Shown here: one piece after another, positions 56,678 to 63,498 of the stretch
How positions within the stretch are numbered: position 1 is the first letter of the stretch
Layout: each line of letters begins with the position of its first letter
From: a virus
Length of the DNA stretch: 63,498 nucleotides
Direction: 5' to 3' (one strand)
IMG/VR virus record: IMGVR_UViG_3300025430_000019
Coordinates: 1 to 63,498 of that record
Notes under the pieces: model-generated
What the model was told of the DNA's origin: nothing
Database searches by the model: none
The model's input: the letters and a program-made list of their open reading frames with translations, nothing else
Program-made: the position numbers and the translations under genes

Positions 56678-58236
56678 GCTGGTAAATATTTTTCTGCTTT
56701 AATTTCTTTACCTTGTTCTTTAGAGCCAGTTCTTGCTTCTCTAACTTTATCCATCATTGAATAAAGACGTTTTGCACCTGCATCAGTAGAGCCGTTGCCG
56801 AGGTGAGATACAACATCAGCAGGCACAACAAACTCCCCGTCCGCAAGCCTGGCAGGCTGCTTATGTGCAATAGTAGCAGGTATATTATCAGACATACCGT
56901 CGCCAGGGCCTTTAAGTAATCGACCACCATCTGAATAGCCTCCTAAGTTAAATCCGCCAGGCACGCCACCGCCAGCATAAGCGTTCATAATCCCGCCTTG
57001 CGCAGCTGAAGTTGGTGGAGTTGATGGAGTTGATGGGGCTAAATTTAATGCGCCAAGTGCTCCAGTGTTTTGTTGGGGTAAACCCTGCATACCGGTAACT
57101 CCTGCTAATTTAGCATTCATTATTTGTGCTCTTTGATAAGGGTTTTTACCGCGCAAATCTGGGTCATCATTATTCACAATACCCTGCCCCATGCCGTACG
57201 AAGAACCTCCAGCTGTTCCATAACCTGTATTAAATGGATCTGGATTTGTGGCTAAGTTTATATATTGGTTTAGTTCTTGTGATAGTGCATCAGTATAGTG
57301 CCCGCTAGTAGAACCACCGGATGCCATAGAATTAGCAATAGGTTGAGCCATTGGCATATTACTTGGCTGGTATCCCATCATCTGATTTGCAGATGTAGGC
57401 ATTTGTGTAGGGGCATGATATATATTATTTGATATATTGCTCTGTGGGTACATTTCGCCAGGAACGCCGCCCATAGCCATACTTGCAATTCCCCCACTTG
57501 AACCTGTATACGGATTGTTTTGATAGTTACGGTACGAAGAAGGGTTAATTGCTGTTGGGTTTGCATTACCGCCTGGCTTAAAATTAGGAGACAATTTGTA
57601 CCCAGTTAGTGGGCCTGTGTACGTAGTGTTAATTCCTGGGCTTGTACCTTTATTTAGTAAACCCATCTTACTTGCAAGAATTCCTCCGCCAATTGCAGTT
57701 GCAGTTTTATTTTGGCTCATCCAATCAAGGGCGCTATTAAAATAACCCATAACCCCACTAGGGGCTGCGGCTTCGCCAGATCCTAACGCAGCTCCACCAC
57801 CAATTCCAGCACTAGCTCCGCTAGTTCCTAGTACATACGGATTTCCTGAACCCATAACACTTTGTAAATATGACGGTGATGATGCCCCTGTCCCTAATGC
57901 GTTTGCGTCGGGAAAATATGAAGTTGCCCCAATGCCAGCACTACTAGCACCACCAGGTGCAGTTAAACCAGGTCCAACTAATGAGCTTGTTCCATCTAAA
58001 GCTGAAATTTGATCTGGGGCCAAAGCTACAACATTAGAAGCAGCGGCTGGAGCAGCGGCTGGAGCAGCGGTAGCTCCAGGTATTACGGTGTCTGTAATAG
58101 CCTCAGTACCGCCTAATCCAAGTAGCTCAGGATTCGTTATTCCAACGGCTAATGCCCCAAGAGCAAGCGCGTCGAGTCCTTTAGAGCCACCTAAAGTGTC
58201 GCTAATACTACCTACTGGATCAGACCAAAAACTCAT
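56674..58236 (-). CDS. Internal virion protein with conserved C-terminal module
   Basis: 520 residues. The N-terminal region is Ala/Gly/Ser-rich with hydrophobic stretches (LDALALGALAVGITNPELLGLGG; TAIGGGILASKMGLLNKG). The middle is Asn/Pro/Met-rich. The C terminus GPGDGMSDNIPATI..KQPARLADGEFVVPADVVSHLGNGSTDAGAKRLYSMMDKVREARTG is a module shared by tail-tape and internal proteins of many phages. Its role there is unproven. First of three consecutive ejection candidates. Confidence 0.6.
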   Translation of the reverse strand: MSFWSDPVGSISDTLGGSKGLDALALGALAVGITNPELLGLGGTEAITDTVIPGATAAPAAAPAAASNVVALAPDQISALDGTSSLVGPGLTAPGGASSAGIGATSYFPDANALGTGASSPSYLQSVMGSGNPYVLGTSGASAGIGGGAALGSGEAAAPSGVMGYFNSALDWMSQNKTATAIGGGILASKMGLLNKGTSPGINTTYTGPLTGYKLSPNFKPGGNANPTAINPSSYRNYQNNPYTGSSGGIASMAMGGVPGEMYPQSNISNNIYHAPTQMPTSANQMMGYQPSNMPMAQPIANSMASGGSTSGHYTDALSQELNQYINLATNPDPFNTGYGTAGGSSYGMGQGIVNNDDPDLRGKNPYQRAQIMNAKLAGVTGMQGLPQQNTGALGALNLAPSTPSTPPTSAAQGGIMNAYAGGGVPGGFNLGGYSDGGRLLKGPGDGMSDNIPATIAHKQPARLADGEFVVPADVVSHLGNGSTDAGAKRLYSMMDKVREARTGSKEQGKEIKAEKYLPA

Positions 58237-58246
58237 AACTATCCCC

Positions 58247-58585
58247 TTAAGATGTTCTTACTTTAAGCACGTTACCTGCGCTTGTATCTACATAAATATC
58301 GCCAACTCTTAACAAACCATTTGCGTAATCCGTCTGCGTAGGTAAGCTAATAACTTGTCCAGTACCTGAAGTCCCAGGTTGGCTAAAATTTAAAGCAGAA
58401 ATAACCTGAGAAACTGTTGTTGAGTTTGGCGCGGTTACTCTTTGCGTAGCCATAGCAGATGGACCTGGACTATCTAACTGCGTAAAGTAAAGGCGCAGAG
58501 CATTTGTTAGCTGGTTAATATAAGCAGGATCATACTCAGCGGGTGCAATTGGTATGTTGGGTTGATGTGTAGTTCCAGTTGACAT
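58247..58585 (-). CDS. Small virion protein
   Basis: 112 residues. N-terminal IPIAPAEYDPAYINQLTNALRLYFTQLDSPGP is a recurring pattern of small phage proteins between tail hub and internal protein genes; the C terminus is GDIYVDTSAGNVLKVR. Function unknown. Start overlaps the stop of the tail hub gene at 58585. Confidence 0.6.
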   Translation of the reverse strand: MSTGTTHQPNIPIAPAEYDPAYINQLTNALRLYFTQLDSPGPSAMATQRVTAPNSTTVSQVISALNFSQPGTSGTGQVISLPTQTDYANGLLRVGDIYVDTSAGNVLKVRTS

Positions 58586-61029
58586 TACCTTCTCCCATCC
58601 GGTCTAATATCAAACCTAGGAACACCGAGCTGCCACGCTGTTCCAATTGTATTGGACTCAATTCTAAACGCCATTTGACGTCCTCTGAGCCTTGTATAAA
58701 CCTGGCCAGTAAACTGTTGTATGTTGTACGCGTTTGTGGCTGCGTAATTGTTTGCACTGACAACCTGTGGAGTTGCCGCCGCGCCGTAAGCAGTTCCAGA
58801 ATTCTCTCTTGGTTTAACCGTCATCGTCACATAAGGTTCAGCAGGTGCTCCAGCTTGGTTTGAATTAGACCCGTTAAAGTTAACGTCCGGTAATATTCTC
58901 CAAACAAACCCAAAGTTCTGACCTTCTGCAATCTCAAAGTCGGATGATTGAATATAAGCATCTATTGGCAAAACGGCGGCAGTAGACAAATCATCTGTAC
59001 CGCTTTCATGGTTTAACAATAAACCATTTCCGTTGGTTGTCAATACTGTAATCTGGCTATTAGAAGACCCAACAACCTGGCTAGGAGATATCGTATAAGT
59101 GCCAACTCCGCCTGTTCCGGTTCCAAGAGCCGTAATGGTTGTATTTGGAGCTATTCCAGGTCCTGTTAACGTTTGTCCAACAGCTAAAGTACCAAGTGTA
59201 ATAGCGGTAACATGTAATGTAGTTGCAGATATATACCCAGTAAAAATACAGTTTGTGTTGTAAGAAGCGGCAACGGGATAGAACTCAATACCGTTCTGTA
59301 TCCATGCGGTTCTGGACATTTCCCCGTAATACCAAATATTCTCTAAGTAGTTATAGACTACATAAGAGTCAACAATCGTATTTGGATTTGCGGATGTGCC
59401 TGTACCGTTTGGCCCGGCAATAGAACAATAGAACCACCAAATCTCATTAAACTGCTCATTAGCACCGGCAAATACTTGATAAGACTGCTGTTGGTTTAAC
59501 TGCTCAAATACATATTGACGCACTGCACAATCAAGCGTAGATACCGTACCTGTATACCGATAGAACTTATCCTGCCCCATCCAATAGGTCGTATTGTTAA
59601 TCGTCACCATGCAATTGGGAGACATAACAGATATATTGTCCATCATGATCTGGAAGCCCCAAACATATGGGGCGCCAATATACTGCATAGAATAAAGAGC
59701 AGAATCAGTCCAAACTAATATCTCCTGACGGGTCGTTCTGGCTCCAACAATATAAGAACCGTTACTTAATATGTAATCACCTGCCTGGTTTGTTACGCTA
59801 GGCGTCCATTGCTGAGGATTGGCCTGGTCTGACCAGCGAACGCACATTGGGTTAAATGTAGAAGAGCCATACGGGTTAGCTCCAAAAGCAATAACAAACT
59901 GCTGAATGGAAGACGCTATGACCTGATATGTTTGGGTTGGTACATTAGAAGCGCCAGACAAAGAAGATAATGGGATAGCCCTGGTTCCTACTCCGTTTGC
60001 GTCTTGCCAATAATATATAGCACCGCCTCTAGGGGCAATAACTAAATCTTGACCGTAGTTATCGTTAGACCAAAGCCTGAGCTGAGATCCAACACCCGCT
60101 CCGGCGTAAGACGTCCCCCATCCACGAGTACCTGTTTGCTCTTGTACAACTACAGAAGATCCACCGCCGCTACCCGTAGAAGTAGCAGTTAATGTGCTAG
60201 AAATTGTGGATGTAGAAATCGTATATGTGTTTGTGCCGGTAGAAGTAATTTGATATGCAAAATTATTAAGCACTGATGCCGGTATGCCGTTAGTCGTTGT
60301 AGCTCCTGTAAAAATAACAAAAGTACCAGTCGTTAAACCGTGAGCAGTCTGGGTAACCGTAATAGTCCCGCTTGTATTTGTAGTTGCAAATGGGTTAGAT
60401 CCTAAAGATACGCTTAAAGGCTGAGAAGCTCCGCCCCAAGGACCTGCGCCCCATCCGTTACTGACCGTATATACATCAAGACCTACTGGGACTTCATACC
60501 CCGCAGATACCGATCCGCCGCCAGTAGCACTTGAAGATGCAGTAGTTGACGCAGTAATCGTATATGTATTAGCACTTGGGTTAATGGATACGACTTGATA
60601 TTCACCACTTATGGTTAATCCGCCAACAGCAGAACCGCCGCTAAATACAACATAGTCCCCAACACTAGGGTCATAGCTTCCATCCGTTACAGTAACCGTT
60701 GCAGAACCGGAAGTAGTTGTAAAAGGATTGGTTAGCGAATCAGACTGGATAAAAGGAGTTATATCGTTATAAGTACCACCTTGATAGATGTAATACTTAA
60801 TTTGGGTTCCTACGCCTATTAGATTATTTCCCGCAAGGTCAACCCAATTCCAAAGCGCGCGGGCATGGCCTAAGTACTGATTAGGGCTAACCTGGCTCCA
60901 TCCGCCTATCTTTTCTGGAAACCCAGAGCGGAACCGAATGTTATTACAGTCGAACCATCCACCAGTGTTGGCAAAATCTGTGCCTTCACGGTTAACTCCT
61001 GGTCTGAACTGTAATTTCTGTAAGGGCAT
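58585..61029 (-). CDS. P22 gp10-like tail hub/DNA stabilisation protein
   Basis: 814 residues. The pattern [42 protein letters not shown]...[27 protein letters not shown], with [20 protein letters not shown]...[27 protein letters not shown], is typical of the P22 gp10 family, which closes the tail tube. Three Thr/Gly-rich insertions interrupt it: near residues 100-165, 210-290 and 594-660. The last matches the cassette in the collar-domain fibre. It defines the tail as short and P22-like. Confidence 0.85.
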   Translation of the reverse strand: MPLQKLQFRPGVNREGTDFANTGGWFDCNNIRFRSGFPEKIGGWSQVSPNQYLGHARALWNWVDLAGNNLIGVGTQIKYYIYQGGTYNDITPFIQSDSLTNPFTTTSGSATVTVTDGSYDPSVGDYVVFSGGSAVGGLTISGEYQVVSINPSANTYTITASTTASSSATGGGSVSAGYEVPVGLDVYTVSNGWGAGPWGGASQPLSVSLGSNPFATTNTSGTITVTQTAHGLTTGTFVIFTGATTTNGIPASVLNNFAYQITSTGTNTYTISTSTISSTLTATSTGSGGGSSVVVQEQTGTRGWGTSYAGAGVGSQLRLWSNDNYGQDLVIAPRGGAIYYWQDANGVGTRAIPLSSLSGASNVPTQTYQVIASSIQQFVIAFGANPYGSSTFNPMCVRWSDQANPQQWTPSVTNQAGDYILSNGSYIVGARTTRQEILVWTDSALYSMQYIGAPYVWGFQIMMDNISVMSPNCMVTINNTTYWMGQDKFYRYTGTVSTLDCAVRQYVFEQLNQQQSYQVFAGANEQFNEIWWFYCSIAGPNGTGTSANPNTIVDSYVVYNYLENIWYYGEMSRTAWIQNGIEFYPVAASYNTNCIFTGYISATTLHVTAITLGTLAVGQTLTGPGIAPNTTITALGTGTGGVGTYTISPSQVVGSSNSQITVLTTNGNGLLLNHESGTDDLSTAAVLPIDAYIQSSDFEIAEGQNFGFVWRILPDVNFNGSNSNQAGAPAEPYVTMTVKPRENSGTAYGAAATPQVVSANNYAATNAYNIQQFTGQVYTRLRGRQMAFRIESNTIGTAWQLGVPRFDIRPDGRR

Positions 61030-61036
61030 AGATTCC

Positions 61037-61642
61037 TCAAGCTAAAACGGACATGGCATGTTGATACCTCGCCATGCGATCCTCTTGCCCAATTGTCCCA
61101 CCATTTATAGCTTTTGTCAGCCCCGTAAAGTCATTATTATCCACATGACGGTTTAGATTGTGCTTTTCCCAAAAAACTGCGGCGGAAATAGCTGATCCCT
61201 CCGGCGTAGCTACAGCATCAGGATTAGATACAAAGTCAATCTGTGTAGCATCTGATAACTGTTCGTATCCTGCTTTACCTGTCGTTTGGAGCCATCCGCG
61301 ACCACGGTAATTCCACCCATCCCCAGATTCTTCGTCACCGTTCGACATACGGTTAGCGTAAGCACGGTTAGCTATCTTTTCAGGATTATGAGCATATTCG
61401 CTTGCGTTTTCTTCATTGAAATGGCTAGGCCATGTGCGAATAAGCGACTCGGCTTTATAGTTTAGGTTTTCTTCCATGAATCGAAAACTGTCGGACTCAT
61501 GCCCGCACTGCGCAATAAAGGCAGCTAACCTTTCAGGCGTAGATAAATCGGCCTTTTCAATAGCCATGTTCATCGCACCGATCAATGCCTCGGCATGACC
61601 AATATCTATTTTTGCTGCTTCAGCGAGTTGTTGAGCTTCCAT
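61037..61642 (-). CDS. GH19-type endolysin
   Basis: 201 residues. [36 protein letters not shown] with Glu49 as likely acid, and [39 protein letters not shown], are the signature of glycoside hydrolase 19 (chitinase-fold) phage endolysins, which cut peptidoglycan. There is no signal peptide, so a holin is required for release. Overlaps the Rz-like gene by 23 bases. Confidence 0.9.
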   Translation of the reverse strand: MEAQQLAEAAKIDIGHAEALIGAMNMAIEKADLSTPERLAAFIAQCGHESDSFRFMEENLNYKAESLIRTWPSHFNEENASEYAHNPEKIANRAYANRMSNGDEESGDGWNYRGRGWLQTTGKAGYEQLSDATQIDFVSNPDAVATPEGSAISAAVFWEKHNLNRHVDNNDFTGLTKAINGGTIGQEDRMARYQHAMSVLA

Positions 61643-62096
61643 TGATTAATTCCTTTACTTGATTATAGGTTGCGATACAAGCGTTTAGTTTCCTGATTGC
61701 GAGGTCCCCATCGTCTGTGACGGAGACAAGATCTGTAGCAGTCTTTGGGTCAAGTTGGGCTGTTGCGGTGTCAGATCCGCTGGAAGGTCCGGCATCCTTG
61801 GAGGGACATACTGTGCCTTTAGTTTTGACGAAGAGCTGCAACTTGCCAGTAGCAATATCAGCATCACGCTTAGCAATTTGTTTTTGAGCTTCATTTTGCA
61901 CCTTGTCTAATTGTGTTGATAAGTCTGTAATCTTTCCGTTAAGCTCTTGTTCTGTAGCCCTTGCTTGTTCGTTAGCCTTAGCTATTTGTAAAGCTACTTC
62001 AGTCTGAGATTCATCATACCCTTTATGATGGCCGTAGAAATACGAAACAGATCCAATCAATATAAAGAGGATGAGTTCTATCTGCGCTCTATTCAT
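61620..62096 (-). CDS. Rz: Inner-membrane spanin (Rz-like)
   Basis: 158 residues. An N-terminal signal anchor (IELILFILIGSVSYFYG, about 6-22) is followed by a periplasmic coiled coil (ALQIAKANEQARATEQELNGKITDLSTQLDKVQNEAQKQIAKRDADI), the i-spanin architecture. A complete lipoprotein gene is nested in another frame within it, exactly like Rz/Rz1 pairs. Start overlaps the holin candidate's stop (ATGA). Confidence 0.85.
   Translation of the reverse strand: MNRAQIELILFILIGSVSYFYGHHKGYDESQTEVALQIAKANEQARATEQELNGKITDLSTQLDKVQNEAQKQIAKRDADIATGKLQLFVKTKGTVCPSKDAGPSSGSDTATAQLDPKTATDLVSVTDDGDLAIRKLNACIATYNQVKELINGSSTTR
61685..61894 (-). CDS. Rz1: Outer-membrane spanin lipoprotein (Rz1-like), nested
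   Basis: 69 residues, wholly inside the Rz-like gene in another frame. MKLKNKLLSVMLILLLASC is a lipoprotein signal with a lipobox (LLASC, Cys19). The mature part is Pro/Gln-rich (YVPPRMPDLPADLTPQQPNL), as in o-spanins. It reaches from the outer membrane to Rz and completes lysis. Strong evidence for a Gram-negative host. Confidence 0.85.
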   Translation of the reverse strand: MKLKNKLLSVMLILLLASCSSSSKLKAQYVPPRMPDLPADLTPQQPNLTQRLLQILSPSQTMGTSQSGN

Positions 62097-62464
62097 AGTG
62101 CTGGCCTATCATTTGGGTTGCCAAAATGGGGAGAAGAAGTTGTTGGGGCAAACGTCTTAGGAGCAGTCGGAACAGAACTTCCAAAAGAAGTGGCACAAGA
62201 CGTTGTAGGTATTGTAGGCTTCGGTAGCGTATTAGAACCTTTTGCAATGTAATTTGCCAATATCTGAAGAAGCTGCCCGGCAACTAGGGTAAGTACTGTA
62301 AAGATCTGCTTATCAGCGGGAGCTTCATTAAACAAGGGTTGCTCTGTAAATACGATGCTATAGCCAAAAAGAATAACAATAAATACCAAGGCGATACTGA
62401 ACATCCGGATTACGAACCGGTTTGTCTCTGCGTTTAACTGCTCAGTTGTCTTGTGATTTGCCAT
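62093..62464 (-). CDS. Holin candidate in lysis cassette
   Basis: 123 residues from the ATG at 62464; the frame is open further up, but that part is the complement of a real lipoprotein gene's frame. Two hydrophobic segments are seen: MFSIALVFIVILFGYSIVF (about 21-39) and IFTVLTLVAGQLLQILANYIA (about 54-74), with a Pro/Thr-rich tail. Position before spanin and endolysin genes fits a holin. No clear Shine-Dalgarno sequence; it overlaps the lipoprotein gene by 23 bases. Confidence 0.6.
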   Translation of the reverse strand: MANHKTTEQLNAETNRFVIRMFSIALVFIVILFGYSIVFTEQPLFNEAPADKQIFTVLTLVAGQLLQILANYIAKGSNTLPKPTIPTTSCATSFGSSVPTAPKTFAPTTSSPHFGNPNDRPAL

Positions 62465-62621
62465 TAGTTGGTTTGTTAAAGTATTCAGGACACGTTTGAG
62501 TAGCGACACATAAGGGCGGTTTGCAGTCATCATCACTCCAATGCTTGGGGTCTTGGCAGTGGTATCTGTACCTGTCGGAGCACCCCACTAACAACATAAT
62601 CAATAAAGCGCATATTTTCAT
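62442..62621 (-). CDS. Small Cys-rich lipoprotein
   Basis: 59 residues, read directly: signal MKICALLIMLLVGC with lipobox Cys14, then SDRYRYHCQDPKHWSDDDC and PPLCVATQTCPEYFNKP. Five further cysteines could form disulfides in the periplasm. AGGACAA precedes the ATG, which overlaps the upstream stop (ATGA, 62618-62621). I recall the SDRYRY.CQDP pattern from lysis regions of environmental phages. Function unknown; possibly envelope modification or superinfection exclusion. Confidence 0.65.
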   Translation of the reverse strand: MKICALLIMLLVGCSDRYRYHCQDPKHWSDDDCKPPLCVATQTCPEYFNKPTNGKSQDN

Positions 62622-62809
62622 TTGTCCTTCTGAGCCTCAAGTTCTTTCTTCAGCTTTTCAATTCTTTTGAGATCATTTGCAATTAATATCCTATCCTGGT
62701 GTACATCCATGTACATAATACCAATCACCGGCAAAATCAGGACGAAGAGAAGCGCCAAGATAATTATAGTGATTACATATCCCCATGACTCGCTCGATTT
62801 ATTGCCCAC
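62618..62809 (-). CDS. Small membrane protein
   Basis: 63 residues from a GTG at 62809; a TTG at 62872 would add 21 residues inside the upstream gene. One hydrophobic segment (YVITIIILALLFVLILPVIGIMYM, about 11-34) is followed by a charged helix (LIANDLKRIEKLKKELEAQKDK). The pattern is that of a small phage membrane protein or antiholin. Start choice is uncertain. Confidence 0.55.
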   Translation of the reverse strand: MGNKSSESWGYVITIIILALLFVLILPVIGIMYMDVHQDRILIANDLKRIEKLKKELEAQKDK

Positions 62810-63483
62810 ATCAGTCCCGCCAAATATATTGCTACAAAGATGACCACCACCGTGTAAGCACTCATCAACCAAGCCCTATCTGCTAAATCTCTTGCTTCTG
62901 CTTCCCGCTGAGCTTTCTTCCTAAGCTCCGCCTTCCTTGCGATCTCCTGCTTTGCCTTAACCGTACCGATCATTTCATTGACGCGCGTATAAAGATCTTT
63001 TAGTTCTGGGGGGACATGGTAGATCATGAATTCTGTTAGATCTGTACCCATCTGCTCCAACTGCGTCTTTGCCAAAACCAACCGAATCGCTATCTCATAC
63101 GTCTCACCATCTGGATCGTAGATCTTCTCAATCCGTTCTTCTTCAGTCCTAATTGCATCTGCACAAGCTTTGTAGTTCTTGAAGAATGAAACTAGCTGAT
63201 CTCCAATCTCTGCGTAAATAGCCTTTTCGTCAAACTTTACCTTTTCCTTTTTCTGATTCTTAGGATTAATATCTTGCAGTGTTTTCTTCTCTTCCACCGG
63301 AGGGGAAAACAGATTTATTATCCACCCCCATATCCCCTTTACCTCTTTCCCTATTTGTTTAACTTCATTGACAGTCTTTTGTACATCTTTGACAAGTGCT
63401 TTGCCTTCGTTGTACATAGCGCACAACTCTTTGACCCCAGTGAATGCGGCATTGGCAGCTTGGAAAAGAAGCAGGAATTCAAT
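62773..63483 (-). CDS. Membrane-anchored coiled-coil protein at contig junction
   Basis: About 237 residues if translation starts at ATT 63483, six bases after AAGGA. The next start is TTG 63426, without a ribosome site, and would remove IEFLLLFQAANAAFTGVKE, which looks like real coding. The protein has NEGKALVKDVQKTVNEVKQIGKEVKGIWGWIINLF, a charged coiled coil (KAKQEIARKAELRKKAQREAEARDLADRAW) and a C-terminal membrane segment (AYTVVVIFVAIYLAGLMWAI). It begins the lysis region after the collar-fibre gene. Confidence 0.65.
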   Translation of the reverse strand: MEFLLLFQAANAAFTGVKELCAMYNEGKALVKDVQKTVNEVKQIGKEVKGIWGWIINLFSPPVEEKKTLQDINPKNQKKEKVKFDEKAIYAEIGDQLVSFFKNYKACADAIRTEEERIEKIYDPDGETYEIAIRLVLAKTQLEQMGTDLTEFMIYHVPPELKDLYTRVNEMIGTVKAKQEIARKAELRKKAQREAEARDLADRAWLMSAYTVVVIFVAIYLAGLMWAINRASHGDM

Positions 63484-63498
63484 GACTGATCCTTAAGT
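63359..63498. repeat. Right copy of 140-base terminal redundancy
   Basis: Matches bases 1-140 except at 63485 and 63496. Joining the copies places the collar-fibre stop codon next to the start of the 62773-63483 gene with a TAAGGA stop-plus-ribosome-site join, as elsewhere in the late block. Confidence 0.9.

Noticed and set aside
62465-62536. Upstream start MMMTANRPYV for the holin candidate
   Set aside because: This stretch is the alternative frame of the lipoprotein gene at 62442-62621, whose signal peptide and ATGA coupling are convincing.

Overview
The window looks like one complete, circularly closed genome of a virulent tailed phage with a short, P22-like (podovirus-type) tail. The first and last 140 bases repeat each other with two mismatches, so about 63,358 bases are unique. 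Spanins and a lipoprotein in the lysis cassette point to a Gram-negative host. The gene style (PLxRFG protein, DUF6321, DUF3310, C1q-like and glycine-rich adhesins) resembles phages recovered from freshwater bacterioplankton. That habitat and any specific host are inference. I see no integrase, excisionase or prophage-type lysogeny module, no tRNA and no CRISPR array.

Layout. All genes fall into two blocks that diverge near 23.72-24.09 kb and converge near 46.66-46.69 kb. The minus-strand block (23.7 kb down to 0.13 kb, continuing through the circular junction from 63.48 down to 46.69 kb) is the late block. In transcription order it holds: small and large terminase, portal, a GroES-like protein, scaffold, head proteins, major capsid protein, a run of small basic virion proteins, head-tail connectors, and a fibre/adhesin cluster with a duplicated fibre-plus-chaperone cassette. 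These are followed by the lysis genes (membrane proteins, lipoprotein, holin candidate, Rz with nested Rz1, GH19 endolysin), the P22 gp10-like tail hub protein, and internal/ejection proteins ending with a 2142-residue multidomain protein.

The plus-strand block (24.1-46.6 kb) is the early/replication block. It begins with a paralogous gene pair flanking a 755-base control region. Small zinc-ribbon and membrane proteins follow, then a MoxR ATPase/VWA protein module with uncharacterised partners, a VRR-NUC nuclease, a family A DNA polymerase, a RecB/Cas4-like nuclease, and about a dozen overlapping tiny genes. It ends with HNH and PD-(D/E)XK nuclease candidates, a SNF2-type helicase, an HTH protein and a primase-helicase.

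The most unusual signal is a 27-base dyad (11-base arm, 5-base spacer, 11-base arm; consensus GACAAAGTWAC / GTWACTTTGTC). It occurs ten times, always with the same geometry, only between 23.95 and 33.64 kb, and almost always at gene starts. It coexists with a promoter family sharing a roughly 40-base core, two 34-base direct repeats, a 15-base inverted repeat and a cluster of AWTGTTC heptamers in 24.75-25.51 kb. Together these suggest a phage-specific regulon and possibly the replication origin.
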